This document shows positions 8,289 to 17,595 of a stretch of 64,000 bases of DNA, piece by piece (within the stretch, counting starts at the first letter, position 1; every line of letters begins with the position of its first letter). The stretch is taken from positions 62,001 to 126,000 of the forward strand of contig NZ_NEVN01000004.1 of NCBI RefSeq assembly GCF_002261475.1, read 5' to 3'. The notes under the pieces are model-generated. The model worked only from the letters and a program-made list of their open reading frames with translations, ran no database searches and was not told the origin of the DNA. This stretch comes from Bordetella genomosp. 5. GTDB taxonomy: Bacteria > Pseudomonadota > Gammaproteobacteria > Burkholderiales > Burkholderiaceae_B. A program made the translations under genes and the position numbers.

Positions 8289-9260
8289 ATGAACAAGGAT
8301 GGCGCGGCTTTGCGGCAAGAGGGCGTCGGGCGATGCCGGTGCGCGCGTGGGCTGGTCTGCGCGAGCAGTTTGCTGGTGCTGTTGCCGGGCTGCGGTCTGC
8401 GCCTGGGCAGCGATGGCTGGGCCGCCGACGGCGTGCCGGCGCCCGCGTGGCAGGCGCGTGCCGCGGCGTACGATTTCGACTGGCAGCTCTCGGGCGACAT
8501 CGAAGCGGGGCCCGCACAGATGTTCGGCGAAGGTCGCGAGATCTGGCTGCAGTTCGCGCCCGGCCAGGAGGTGCCTGCGCTGTTCGCGCACACCGCCGCC
8601 GGTCTGCTGCCATTGCCCTATCGCTCGTATCCGCCCTATGTCGTCGTGAGCAGCGATGCGCGCGAGCTCGTCATGCGGGCGGGTCACCGCGAGGCGCGCG
8701 CGAGGCATGCCTCTCTCGCGCAGGCCGGGCCGGCCAACACCGCCGCCTCGCTCGGGGCGGGCCCGCAGGCGCAGGCCCTGCTGCCCGAGGCGGCGCCGCG
8801 GGCGCCCGACACGGCAGGGGTGGGCGGCCATGCGCGTCTCACCGATACCGGCGCGGGCACCGGCGCGGGCACCGGCGCGGGCCCGCAGCTTGCCGCTTCT
8901 GGCGCGGCAACGCGGGCCTCGCCTCTCAGCGCCGCCAGCGCTCGAATCCCCGACGCCGACGTCGCCACGTTTCGCGCGGGGCCGCCCGATCCCACGCTGC
9001 GCGCCGTGCTCTCGCGCTGGGCGACGGGGGCGGGGTGGATGTTCCAGGCGGCTCACTGGGCCGTCGATGCCGATATCCCGCTCGATGGCGCGGCGGATTT
9101 TCATGGCGACTTCAAACAGGTCGTGCGTGATCTTCTCGCCAGCACCGAGCTCTCGGATCGTCCGGTTCAACCGTGCTTCTATGCCAACCGCGTGCTCAGA
9201 GTGGTGCCGCTGGCGCAGGCCTGCGATCGCAGCCGCGCCGATGCCAAGGTGGACGCATGA
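8289..9260 (+). CDS. pilL: Type IVb pilus biogenesis protein PilL (TcpQ-domain lipoprotein)
   Basis: A 323-residue envelope protein, first gene of the type IVb pilus operon. The N-terminus has a hydrophobic stretch ending in LLPGC (Cys35), a plausible lipobox. The C-terminal 90 residues (LRAVLSRWATGAGWMFQ ... ADFHGDFKQVVRDLL ... CFYANRVLRVVP) match the TcpQ/PilL C-terminal domain, which helps assemble the outer-membrane secretin. Between them is an Ala/Gly/Pro-rich linker with a short repeat of GTGA (about residues 195-205). The ATG at 8289 follows GGGAGG and gives the signal sequence; the frame is open upstream. The stop overlaps the pilN start. Confidence 0.75.
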   Translation: MNKDGAALRQEGVGRCRCARGLVCASSLLVLLPGCGLRLGSDGWAADGVPAPAWQARAAAYDFDWQLSGDIEAGPAQMFGEGREIWLQFAPGQEVPALFAHTAAGLLPLPYRSYPPYVVVSSDARELVMRAGHREARARHASLAQAGPANTAASLGAGPQAQALLPEAAPRAPDTAGVGGHARLTDTGAGTGAGTGAGPQLAASGAATRASPLSAASARIPDADVATFRAGPPDPTLRAVLSRWATGAGWMFQAAHWAVDADIPLDGAADFHGDFKQVVRDLLASTELSDRPVQPCFYANRVLRVVPLAQACDRSRADAKVDA

Positions 9261-10903
9261 TCGCCTTCAACGCTCCCCGGATGGTGCCGCCGTGCCGCGG
9301 GCCCGCGGCCCGTCGCGGCTGGCCCGCGGCGGTCGCGCTGGCGCTGTTGTGCGGGGGGTGCTCGCTCTCCGAGCGTCTCGACCATGCGCGCGCACAAGGC
9401 GTACAAGCCCGCGCGCGGGTCGAGGGCCTGCACGATGCGCATGCGCGCCGGATGTCGGATCGGGCCACGCGCGTGGCGGCGCAGGATGTGGCCGTGCCCT
9501 GGCTGGCCGGGCGTGCGCAGCCTTTGGCGCGTGACGTCGTCCTGCCCGAGCCGCTGCGCACGCGCGTCGAGGCCACCTTGCTCTACACCGACAAGCCCGA
9601 TCTCCTGCGCATCGCGCAGCGAATCCGCCGTGCCACCGGTATCGCCGTGCGGGTCTTGCCCGAAGCGATGTTGCCGCCTGCGATGTTCATGCCCCGCTTG
9701 CAGGGGCTGCAAGGCTCGGTATCGGCGGTCGACGACGCGGCGCGGCAGGCCGAACTCGAAAGCGGTCCTCAGCCGCTGGCGGATCTGCTCGATGCGCTGG
9801 CCGCACGGCTTTATGTGCACTGGCGCTATCGCGCCGGGGCGATCGAGTTCTATCGCACCGATACCCGGGTGTTCGACGTCCGGATGCTGGCGCTCTCGAC
9901 CCAGACCGAAAGCCGTCTCGGTCGATCCGCGAGCGCGCAGGCCGAGGGCTTCGATCACGCCATGCAGACATCGATGCAGTCGGGTGAGGGCGCGCCGCTC
10001 GAGGCGTTGCGGGCACGGATTCTTCCGTTTCTGTCGCGCGCGGGCGTGGTCTCCGAGGTTGCCACGGGCGGCAGTGCGCTGGTCGTCACCGACCTGCCCG
10101 AGGTGCTCGACCGCATCGACGCCTACATCTCCCGCGAGAATCGCATTGCCACGCGCCGTGTCCGCATTCTGCTCGAAGAGGTCACGGTCTCCACCAGCGC
10201 CCAGGACGAGCGCGATATCGATTGGTCGGGCGTGTTCGCCCAGGCCGGCCGCGCCTTCAATCTCGCCACGCCGGCGGCTGCCCAGGGCACGGGCGCGCTG
10301 GCCTCGGCGGCGGTGGATACCGGGGCCTGGGCGGGCAGCCGCGCGATGCTGCGCGCGTTGTCGCAGGCCGGCACGGTCGTGCGCCGGCGCAGCATCCCCC
10401 TGCTCACCTTGAACCGCCAGCCCGTCACCCACGCGGTCCACAACACGTTCTCGTACGTGGATCAGGTGCAGGGCGGGGCGGTAGGCAGCACCAACGTCAA
10501 TCAGGCGCTGTTGCCCACCGTGAGCGTGAGCCAGAAGCGCGAGACGGTCGGCACCTTCGTGACCATCGTGCCGGACGCGCGCGACGACGGCAGCATTCTG
10601 CTCTCGATCGGCTACGACAACACCTACGCGCAGCCGCTCCAGGCGCTGTCGTTCGGTCCCAAGGACAGCGCGCTCGTGGTGCAGCAGCTCAATCTCGACG
10701 GGCAAGGCACGGTTCAGCAGGTCGCCCTGCGGCCGGGGCAGGCCGTCCTGCTTGCGGGATTCGACCGGCAGGAGCTCGACGCACAGGCGCGCCGCCTTGC
10801 GCCGGGCGCCCCGATCGTCGCGGGCGGGCACGACAAACTCGGCGACACACGCTTGAGCACGGTACTGCTGGTCACGGCCCAGTTGGAGGACGGTGATGCA
10901 TGA
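9257..10903 (+). CDS. pilN: Type IVb pilus secretin PilN (outer-membrane lipoprotein)
   Basis: A 548-residue secretin of the R64 PilN/BfpB class. A hydrophobic signal ends in LLCGGC (Cys35), consistent with lipidation. Residues about 95-290 hold the periplasmic N domains (LLYTDKPDLLRIAQRIRRATGI), and the C-terminal half holds the secretin domain (VRILLEEVTVSTSAQDERDIDW, later VGTFVTIVPDARDDGSILL). The multimer forms the outer-membrane gate for the pilus. The ATG overlaps the pilL stop (ATGA), and the stop overlaps the pilO start region. The order pilL-N-O-P-Q-R-S matches the R64 pil operon. Confidence 0.9.
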   Translation: MIAFNAPRMVPPCRGPAARRGWPAAVALALLCGGCSLSERLDHARAQGVQARARVEGLHDAHARRMSDRATRVAAQDVAVPWLAGRAQPLARDVVLPEPLRTRVEATLLYTDKPDLLRIAQRIRRATGIAVRVLPEAMLPPAMFMPRLQGLQGSVSAVDDAARQAELESGPQPLADLLDALAARLYVHWRYRAGAIEFYRTDTRVFDVRMLALSTQTESRLGRSASAQAEGFDHAMQTSMQSGEGAPLEALRARILPFLSRAGVVSEVATGGSALVVTDLPEVLDRIDAYISRENRIATRRVRILLEEVTVSTSAQDERDIDWSGVFAQAGRAFNLATPAAAQGTGALASAAVDTGAWAGSRAMLRALSQAGTVVRRRSIPLLTLNRQPVTHAVHNTFSYVDQVQGGAVGSTNVNQALLPTVSVSQKRETVGTFVTIVPDARDDGSILLSIGYDNTYAQPLQALSFGPKDSALVVQQLNLDGQGTVQQVALRPGQAVLLAGFDRQELDAQARRLAPGAPIVAGGHDKLGDTRLSTVLLVTAQLEDGDA

Positions 10904-12212
10904 TCCCACTGCCTATCGCCCCGATGTGATGGACACGGGGCCGGTTGCCGCGGATGCCGAGCCGCAAGTGGATGCCGAGCTGTCCGCGGCGGGCCGCGCC
11001 GGGCTCTACGCGCATGCCGAGCCGGGCACGCAACTGGTCGTCGGCCTGCATTGGTTCGCCGTGGTCGGATCGCACGCCACGGCCCTGGCGCGATTGCGTG
11101 CGCGGCAGACCGGCGCGACGCACTTCGTCGTGGGCGGCGCCGGCGGTCTCACCTGCGGCTGTCTGCGGCTCACGCGACGTCACGGCTTGATGCGCGGGCC
11201 GCGAGCCGCGCGCATCCTGGTCTCCGCGGCACAGGCCTTCGCCCATCTGGCGCAGGGTCAGCCGCGAGCCGGATTGGCCTGCCTGCCGGATGGCCGCTGG
11301 TGGCTGGCCGCCACCCAGGATGGCGCCGTGCTGACGCGGGCGGATCGGGTCTACCTCTCGCGCGCCGAGGCCGAGGCCGCATTGCAGGCCTTGTGCACAC
11401 GTCATCCGCTGCTGGTGGTGTGCGATGCCGCCGCCCTCTATCTGCAGGCCAGTCGCCAGGTCGTGCCGGGCGCCCGCCTGCAGCCCGTGCGCCGCTGGCA
11501 TCCGGTGCCGTTGGTATGCGCGGCGGCGGTGGCCACGGGCGCCGGATGGATCGCCTTCGGCGGCGCCGTCCAGGCGGATCCTCCCCCGGTCGTGGCCCAG
11601 GCGCCCGCGCCTTCACCGCCTGTCGAGGCGGGCTTGCGCGTCCAGGATGGCCACGCCTTGCCCGACGCGCTTGCCTCGTTCAATCGGCTTCCGCTCGGCG
11701 TGCTGGGCTGGCGTCTGGAGCAGGCGCGCTGTCTTTGGCAGGGCGCGGCGCCCGCCTGGGACTGCGACGCGCGCTATCGCCGTGTGGCCACCGAAGCCAC
11801 CAGCGCGCAGTTCGTTCAGCGCCGTCCGGCGGGGTGGACCCTGGCCTTTCCGTCGCTCGATCAGGCCGACCTCGGCTGGCGCGTGCCGGCCCGCGAGGCG
11901 CGGGTCATTGCACCGTCGGGTACCGCGCCCGGCGCCCCGCCTTCCGCCACCGGACTGAGCCTGCTGCAAACGCACCGCGCCTCCCTCACGCGCCTGCAGG
12001 TCTCGGCGCCGCAGGCGCACGGCGAGGGCGCGGTGGCGCGACGGCGTTCCGTCGCGCTCCAGGGCCCGCTGCGTGTGGTCACCGCGATGCCCTGGTCCGC
12101 GTTGCAAGCGCACTGGCAGCGGCTGTCCATGCGCGTCGACCTCGCCAGTCCCAGCCAGGGGCCGCGCAGCCCACTGCTCGTCGATCTCGATGGAGACGTC
12201 TATGAACCCTGA
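10896..12212 (+). CDS. pilO: Type IVb pilus assembly protein PilO
   Basis: A 438-residue protein of the PilO (pilin accessory) family of type IVb systems. The N-terminal half is soluble (VVGLHWFAVVGSHATALARLRARQ). A single membrane segment lies near residues 203-220 (PLVCAAAVATGAGWIAFGG), followed by a periplasmic C-terminal half. It is thought to form the inner-membrane platform linking ATPase, platform protein and secretin. The ATG at 10896 has GGAGGA upstream; a GTG at 10893 is an alternative adding one residue. It overlaps pilN by 8 bases and pilP by 11. Confidence 0.8.
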   Translation: MHDPTAYRPDVMDTGPVAADAEPQVDAELSAAGRAGLYAHAEPGTQLVVGLHWFAVVGSHATALARLRARQTGATHFVVGGAGGLTCGCLRLTRRHGLMRGPRAARILVSAAQAFAHLAQGQPRAGLACLPDGRWWLAATQDGAVLTRADRVYLSRAEAEAALQALCTRHPLLVVCDAAALYLQASRQVVPGARLQPVRRWHPVPLVCAAAVATGAGWIAFGGAVQADPPPVVAQAPAPSPPVEAGLRVQDGHALPDALASFNRLPLGVLGWRLEQARCLWQGAAPAWDCDARYRRVATEATSAQFVQRRPAGWTLAFPSLDQADLGWRVPAREARVIAPSGTAPGAPPSATGLSLLQTHRASLTRLQVSAPQAHGEGAVARRRSVALQGPLRVVTAMPWSALQAHWQRLSMRVDLASPSQGPRSPLLVDLDGDVYEP

Positions 12213-12849
12213 CCTTTGCACCCGCCGGCTGCTCGCGGGCGCCTTGCTGCTGGCGGGCTGTGTGGCGGCTGCGCCTCCCTCCCTTGCCACGATGCCGGCA
12301 CGGGAGGTCCCGCGCGCATCGTTCTCCGATGCCGGCACCGGTCAGGCGCCCGCGCCATCCGTGTCAGCCGCGCCGGTCGCGCCTGTCGCTGCAAACGCCG
12401 CGCCTGCCGCTCCGCTCGATGCGAACGCCACGCCTGCCGCTCCGCTCGACGCAAACGCGCCTGCCGCCCCGCTCGCTGCGAGCGCCGGGCCTGATCTGCC
12501 GCAGGCGTGGACCGGCAGCCAGACCGTGGCCGATCTGCTGCGTGCGGAAGTGCAGGCTCAGCGTGCGCCCGCCGCCGCCGGTCCCTCAGTGCGCGAACGG
12601 GGCGTGCGGGTCCAGGCGATCTATGGGATCGGGCGTCAGCTGATGGCCGACGTCGCCATCGACGGCGATGTGCAGCGCTTTCGCAGCGGCCAGGAGCAGG
12701 CCCGGAGGCGCGATGCGCGTGCGGCAGGCGAAGCAGGGGAGTCCTATCGACTGCAGCGCATCGAGCCGCCCTGCGTGGTGCTGCGGCACGGCTCCGACAC
12801 GCTGCGCACCTGCCTGCTGGGTGCGTCCGACCCCGGGGCGGTCCGGTGA
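12202..12849 (+). CDS. pilP: Type IVb pilus biogenesis protein PilP
   Basis: A 215-residue predicted lipoprotein with a clear lipobox, LLLAGC (Cys20). The middle holds a low-complexity Ala/Pro segment with tandem copies of an 11-residue unit (AAPLDANATPA-like, residues 70-95). The C-terminal part (VQAIYGIGRQLMADV ... YRLQRIEPPCVVLRHG) resembles the PilP pilus-assembly domain of R64-type systems. Identification rests partly on position between pilO and pilQ. The start overlaps pilO, and the TGA shares its A with the pilQ ATG. Confidence 0.75.
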   Translation: MNPDLCTRRLLAGALLLAGCVAAAPPSLATMPAREVPRASFSDAGTGQAPAPSVSAAPVAPVAANAAPAAPLDANATPAAPLDANAPAAPLAASAGPDLPQAWTGSQTVADLLRAEVQAQRAPAAAGPSVRERGVRVQAIYGIGRQLMADVAIDGDVQRFRSGQEQARRRDARAAGEAGESYRLQRIEPPCVVLRHGSDTLRTCLLGASDPGAVR

Positions 12850-14600
12850 TGCGCGCCGTGCTCAAGGGATCCGAATCCCGCGCCGTTCATACCGCTTCGG
12901 TGGCGGAGGGGCCAGCGCAAGGCCTGCCGGCGATATGCGGCAGCGTCGCCGAACTGCGGGCCATGCGGCCGGCCTTCGTGCGCAGCCTGCATGCCGAGTT
13001 CGATCTGGCCGACCTGCGCTCGATGGTGTGCCCCGTGTTGCTCGACGATCAGCGCGTGCGCCTGTTGGTGCTGCCCGAGTATCTCGAAGGCGACGCGACC
13101 GACGAGGTGCAACGGCTGGTGCGGCGGCACGGCTGGCCGCTCAGCACCCCCGCGCGGCAGGCGGCCTCCACGTCGCTCCTGCTCACGCTGGCCCGCGATC
13201 CCGCGCCCTCGGTGGTCGCCGAGCCCGCGGATTCCCTGCGCATGAGCTCGTCGGCCCTGCAGTTGCTGTTCCACGAGATCGTGTCGCAGGCGCTGCGGCT
13301 GGAGGCCAGCGACCTGCACCTGCGCGTCGATGAGCCCTCGCGCGATGCCGAGATCCGTTGCACGGTCGACGGGATGTACGTGCCGATACCGACGCTGGCG
13401 CCGGTGCCGGCGCGCATGCTGCGCGACATGCTCGCGGTCGTGTGGATGGATGTACGCGGCGGTAATGGCGCGGTGTTCGACCCGCTCGCCGAGCAGCAGG
13501 GGCAGCTCCTGCACGATCACGCGGGCGAGCCGGTGCTGTTGCGCTGGGCGTCTTTGGCCACCGACACGGGGCCCGCGGTCTGCCTGCGCCTCACGCGCCA
13601 AAAGCCCGCGCAGCAGGCCCGTCTGCGCCGTCTGGGGTTTCTGCCGGCGCAACTGGCCCGCATCGAAACGGCCTGCCGTATCGAAGGCGGTGCGGTGGTG
13701 GTCTCGGGCCGCGTAGGATCCGGAAAATCCACCACGCTGGCGGCCATGCTGGCGGCCTTGCCGGGCACGCGCAAGCTCATCACGCTCGAAGATCCCGTCG
13801 AAACCCCGATTGCCGGTGCCCTGCAAAATACCGTGGTGCGCGACCTCGGCCCGTCCGAAGGGCATCCTTTCGATGCCAAGCTCAAAACGGTCAAGCGCAG
13901 CGCGCTGCAAGATTTTTATCTGGGCGAGGTGCGCGATCACGATACCGGGCGTGCCTTCGCCGACATGGCGAGCGCCGGCATCAGTGTCTACACCACGGTG
14001 CATGCCGGCTCGGCGCAATCGATCGTCGATCGGCTCGCAAGCGATTTCATCGGTGTGTCTCGCGACCTGCTCAATGCGCCTGGCCTGATCAAGCTGCGGA
14101 TTTACCAAACGCTTGCGCCGCGTCTGTGCCGGCACTGCGCGCTGTCCCCCTGGGAGTGGCTGCAACGCGACCATCGCCGCGGCAATGAATGGCGCCGTTG
14201 GCGGGCAGGGTGGGCGCGCGGCGAGCGACGCATGCCGGGCACGCTGCGACGGGTGCGTTACCGCAACGAACAGGGATGCCCTCGTTGCACGCGTGGTCGT
14301 CCCGCCGCGCTCTGGGGCTACGCCGGACGCTTGGTGGTGGCCGACGTGCTGGCCGAGGCACGGGGCGAGGCAGACAGCATCGTTTCCACAGATGCGGGCC
14401 CGCCTTCTGGCGTGCTGCCCGTCATGCCTTTGCTGCATGCGGGCGGGGTTCGGGTTCTGCACGGCGACATCGACCCGCGCTGGCTGGCCGACCTGGCAGG
14501 CGGCGTGGCACCGCTGATGCGAATGGCGCGCGCGGCGCCGTTGCCTGCGCACCGTTCCCTGTCGCGCCGGCCGCGTCCGCGTTGGCGGGAGGTCGCGTGA
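12849..14600 (+). CDS. pilQ: Type IVb pilus assembly ATPase PilQ
   Basis: A 583-residue GspE/PilB-family secretion ATPase that powers pilin polymerisation from the cytoplasmic face. Walker A is SGRVGSGKST (about residue 287). The Asp box is KLITLEDPVE, the Walker B-like segment is FYLGEVRDHDTGRAF, and the His box is YTTVHAGS. Two CxxC pairs that can bind zinc are present further on (LCRHC and CPRC). The N-terminal 140 residues are a divergent N1/N2-type domain. The last 70 residues are Arg-rich. The ATG overlaps the pilP stop (TGATG) and the stop overlaps pilR. Confidence 0.93.
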   Translation: MRAVLKGSESRAVHTASVAEGPAQGLPAICGSVAELRAMRPAFVRSLHAEFDLADLRSMVCPVLLDDQRVRLLVLPEYLEGDATDEVQRLVRRHGWPLSTPARQAASTSLLLTLARDPAPSVVAEPADSLRMSSSALQLLFHEIVSQALRLEASDLHLRVDEPSRDAEIRCTVDGMYVPIPTLAPVPARMLRDMLAVVWMDVRGGNGAVFDPLAEQQGQLLHDHAGEPVLLRWASLATDTGPAVCLRLTRQKPAQQARLRRLGFLPAQLARIETACRIEGGAVVVSGRVGSGKSTTLAAMLAALPGTRKLITLEDPVETPIAGALQNTVVRDLGPSEGHPFDAKLKTVKRSALQDFYLGEVRDHDTGRAFADMASAGISVYTTVHAGSAQSIVDRLASDFIGVSRDLLNAPGLIKLRIYQTLAPRLCRHCALSPWEWLQRDHRRGNEWRRWRAGWARGERRMPGTLRRVRYRNEQGCPRCTRGRPAALWGYAGRLVVADVLAEARGEADSIVSTDAGPPSGVLPVMPLLHAGGVRVLHGDIDPRWLADLAGGVAPLMRMARAAPLPAHRSLSRRPRPRWREVA

Positions 14601-15742
14601 TGCGCCACGTTCACGTCATGGCCTGGCGTCGGCGGATGCGGTCCCACCTGGGCTGGGTCAGGCTACGCCTGGACGCGTGGCGGTTCCGCTCGGATCGGGC
14701 GGACTACTACGACTATCTCGCGGCCCTGCTGGGTGGCGCGGACGGGCGGCACTCATTGCGCGACGTGCTCTTTCGCGATGCGGCGCGTCACGGTCCCCGC
14801 ACGGTCAGAGGCCGTCTGTCGGCCCATTGGGCGTCGATATGCGACGCCCATGCCGGCGACCTCGGGCAAGTCTGGAGCGGCACGTTGCCCGCCCAAGAGT
14901 GCATGGTCGTGGGCGCCGCTCAGGCGGCGGGCGCCACGGCGCTGACCCAGGCGCTTGGCGAACTGGCGCGGGTCTGTGCACTGACCCGCCGGGCCCGCGG
15001 CGAAGCCCTCTCCACCCTGGCCGCGGCCTTCATCGCGCTTCTGGTGCTGATGGCCACCCTGATCGCGGTCGCGTACTACACCGTGCCTCAGCTGCGCCTG
15101 GTCTTCGACGCCGTGCCGGTGGCACAGCACGGCGTGTCGACGCAGCGGCTGTTCGGCCTGTCCGACCTGCTGGCCCAGGTGTGGCCGGTGGCGCTCGCAC
15201 TGGGAGGGGGGCTGTGCGGGCTGTGGATCTGGTCGTTTGCCGCGGTCACGCCGTCATGGCGCGGCGCGATCGACGGCCTCGGGCCGTGGCGGCTTTATCG
15301 CGATGTGCAGGCCACGCGCTTCCTCGCCTTGCTCGATGTGCTGCTGAGGCGGCACGGCAATCTCGACACCCGCCTGCGCGCGGCCCTGGTATCGCAACGG
15401 CCATATGCCAGCCCGTGGATGGCCTGGCACATCGATGCCATGGTGGCCCGCATCGATGCGGGCGACGTTGGCGCAGCCACCTTCGACACGGGTCTGCTCG
15501 ACAAACGGCTTTGGTGGTTCCTGGGCGACATGACACTCGCGCATGGGCTGGAAGCCGGGCTGCGCCTCGCGCGTGGGCGGGTTCAGTCCCATCTGCTGCC
15601 CGCGGTCGCGCGGCAGGCGGGCGTGTTGCGCTGGTGGATTCTGCTCGGCGTCGTGGCACAGCTGATCGGCCTCGTGCTGTGGCATTACCAGGTGATCGAC
15701 GAGCTGCGTCGCGCCCTGGTGCAGGTGTATTCGTCTTATTGA
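14600..15742 (+). CDS. pilR: Type IVb pilus inner-membrane platform protein PilR
   Basis: A 380-residue GspF/PilC-family polytopic membrane protein. The first cytoplasmic domain (YYDYLAALLGGADGRHSLRDVL) is followed by TM segments around residues 138-160 (LAAAFIALLVLMATLIAVAYY) and 190-215 (VWPVALALGGGLCGLWIWSF). After the second cytoplasmic domain there is a last TM near 345-370. It is the rotor or platform that the PilQ ATPase acts on. The start overlaps the pilQ stop by one base (TGATG). Confidence 0.88.
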   Translation: MRHVHVMAWRRRMRSHLGWVRLRLDAWRFRSDRADYYDYLAALLGGADGRHSLRDVLFRDAARHGPRTVRGRLSAHWASICDAHAGDLGQVWSGTLPAQECMVVGAAQAAGATALTQALGELARVCALTRRARGEALSTLAAAFIALLVLMATLIAVAYYTVPQLRLVFDAVPVAQHGVSTQRLFGLSDLLAQVWPVALALGGGLCGLWIWSFAAVTPSWRGAIDGLGPWRLYRDVQATRFLALLDVLLRRHGNLDTRLRAALVSQRPYASPWMAWHIDAMVARIDAGDVGAATFDTGLLDKRLWWFLGDMTLAHGLEAGLRLARGRVQSHLLPAVARQAGVLRWWILLGVVAQLIGLVLWHYQVIDELRRALVQVYSSY

Positions 15743-15775
15743 TTTTCCGTTGCCGGTATTCATCTGGAGCCCCTC

Positions 15776-16423
15776 ATGTCCGCTTATCTCCTGCTGCGCG
15801 TCCCGTGTCGTCTCGGCCCCCATCGCGCACTGAATCCTCGTATCGCGCTACGGCGTCAGCGCGGCATGTCCCTCGTGGAGATTTCGATCGTCGCCTCCAT
15901 CCTGTTGTTGGTGGCGGTGTTCGGCATCCCCGCGGTGCGCGGCTATGTGATCGAGTTTCGCGTGCCGCGCGTGGGCGAGGAGGTGCACCGCTTCGTGGCG
16001 CGCATGCAAGGACAGGCCTGGTCCAACGACGCGCTGCCCTATACGAACATGGGCAATGCCACGCTGGCCCGCGCGTTCGAGGGCTCGTCGATCGTGATCA
16101 CCGAAGGCGCCGATGGCGCCGCGCCCACGCTGCGGCATGGGCTCGGGCAGACCGGTCGTATCACGGCGGTCCCGGCCGCGGCGGCCGGCGGCGTCGTCGG
16201 CAGCGCCTATCGACTCGCGTTCGACGCTGTCCACGATGCGGCGTGTCCCGGCCTGGCCGCGGTATTGCAGCAGGCCGCGTCCGTCGTGACCCTGCAGGGC
16301 AGGGGAGGCGCGGTCACCGTGAAGGATGACACGCGCAATCCCCCGCTCCCCTACGACGGCCTGCAAGCCCTGGCCGAGTGCGCCAGGGGCGAAAGCAACC
16401 GCTTCGAGTTCACGTTCCGATGA
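15776..16423 (+). CDS. pilS: Type IVb major prepilin PilS
   Basis: A 215-residue prepilin with a long 30-residue basic leader, the mark of the type IVb class. Prepilin peptidase should cut at RQRG|MSLVEISIV (Gly30/Met31), leaving N-methyl-Met at +1 and the conserved Glu at +5. The hydrophobic alpha1 helix follows (SILLLVAVFGIPAV). The C-terminal globular domain has two Cys (about residues 160 and 202) suited to a D-region disulfide. pilV begins within its stop codon. No prepilin peptidase gene is in this cluster. Confidence 0.9.
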   Translation: MSAYLLLRVPCRLGPHRALNPRIALRRQRGMSLVEISIVASILLLVAVFGIPAVRGYVIEFRVPRVGEEVHRFVARMQGQAWSNDALPYTNMGNATLARAFEGSSIVITEGADGAAPTLRHGLGQTGRITAVPAAAAGGVVGSAYRLAFDAVHDAACPGLAAVLQQAASVVTLQGRGGAVTVKDDTRNPPLPYDGLQALAECARGESNRFEFTFR

Positions 16424-17526
16424 GTGCGCGCGGGCGCCTTCGTCCCCGTCCGGCAGGGGCCGGGCAAGCCGGCTTTGCGCTGCTCGAGTTCACCTGGGCG
16501 GCGCTGCTGGCGATGCTGCTCGTCGTGGCCGTGGCGGCGCGTCAGGCGCGCGAAGCGCAGGATGCGGCGGCGCGGGCCAGTGGCCAATGGATGGCCCAGG
16601 TGCTCGCCGCCGTCCAGACCGCCGCCGCGCGCGACCGGGACGCCTGGGAGCGCGGCGAGCCGCCGCGGGATCTGACTGGCGCGCTGCGCTATGCCGACCC
16701 GGCGCGGCCTTCGCTCGAGGAGCTGATCCGGGCAGGGAGCCTGCCACGCGGCTTTCCCGGGCGGGCGCCGTTGGGATTTGGCGTCACGGTGTTGCTGCGC
16801 GGCGCGGCGTGCCCGGGGGCGGCCTGCCGGCTGGACGCGGTTGTGGCCAGCGACCGCGCCCTGGTGGGCCGCCGCGGCCGCCCGCTCGACCTGGTCGCCA
16901 TTTTTCCGCTCCTCGAAAAGCTGGGCGGGCAGGGCGCCTGGCTCGATCCCGCCACGGGCCGCGTGGTCGGCCGGGCCGCGGGCGAGGCGGCGCTCGCGGG
17001 CATCGACGCGGGGCTATGGCCGTGGGGCACCGTCATCGGATGGGCCGGCCAGGCCGGTGCCGGCGCCAACCAGCCGCCCCTCGACCCGCGCTACGTGCAG
17101 GTGGGCGACACCCGCGACCCGCAGCTACGCGGCCATCTCAGCGTGGCGGGATCCGTGGCGGCGCAGGGCGCGGTGACCGCGCAGCGCGAGATCAGCGCCC
17201 GCACCCATCTGTCCGTGGCCGCGGCCTACACCGAAGCCGCGGCGTGCGCGATGCCCGCCGGCGCGCTGGCCAGCGACGCCAGCGGCAGGACGCTGGTCTG
17301 CCGCGAGGGCGTCTGGCAGCGCGCCTTCAAGGAGCGGTTCGGTGGGCTGTATCGCAACCGGATGGATCCCGAGGGCAGAGCCGACCACGACTGCGTGTAT
17401 GGCTATCACGTTCTGCAGCAGTTGGATTTTGGCGATCCGTTCCGCATGATTCGCTGCCGGTGCCCGCCGGGTTACGTCGAATATAGGGTCACCGAGCTGA
17501 CCGCGCTGTGCCTGGCGGCCGATTAA
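16420..17526 (+). CDS. pilV: Minor tip pilin PilV (shufflon-family N-terminal type)
   Basis: A 368-residue minor pilin. The peptidase site is GQAG|FALLEFTW (Gly18/Phe19, Glu at +5), followed by the hydrophobic helix AALLAMLLVVAVAA. The middle and C-terminal regions (LRGHLSVAGSVAAQGAVTAQ, ACAMPAGALASDASGRTLVCREGVWQ) match PilV of R64-type thin pili, where the C-terminal end is the recipient-binding adhesin. Here the gene is a single fixed version: only 69 bases separate it from alaS, and no inverted repeats or alternative C-terminal cassettes are present. It is the last gene of the pil operon. Confidence 0.85.
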   Translation: MSARGRLRPRPAGAGQAGFALLEFTWAALLAMLLVVAVAARQAREAQDAAARASGQWMAQVLAAVQTAAARDRDAWERGEPPRDLTGALRYADPARPSLEELIRAGSLPRGFPGRAPLGFGVTVLLRGAACPGAACRLDAVVASDRALVGRRGRPLDLVAIFPLLEKLGGQGAWLDPATGRVVGRAAGEAALAGIDAGLWPWGTVIGWAGQAGAGANQPPLDPRYVQVGDTRDPQLRGHLSVAGSVAAQGAVTAQREISARTHLSVAAAYTEAAACAMPAGALASDASGRTLVCREGVWQRAFKERFGGLYRNRMDPEGRADHDCVYGYHVLQQLDFGDPFRMIRCRCPPGYVEYRVTELTALCLAAD

Positions 17527-17534
17527 GGTGGTCG

Positions 17535-17563
17535 CTGGCTTCCTTCCGCCTTGCCTCTATAAT
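17535..17563 (+). promoter_or_regulatory. Probable alaS promoter
   Basis: A perfect -10 TATAAT (17558-17563) in the 69-base pilV-alaS gap, 33 bases before the alaS ATG. The -35 is weak (TGGCTT at 17536-17541, 16-base spacer). Confidence 0.6.
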
Positions 17564-17595
17564 CAAAAATTCGCCTAAATCCCGATTCATCCACG

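Noticed and set aside
16420-17595. Shufflon at the 3' end of pilV
   Set aside because: No inverted repeats, alternative C-terminal cassettes or site-specific recombinase gene; alaS begins 69 bases after pilV.
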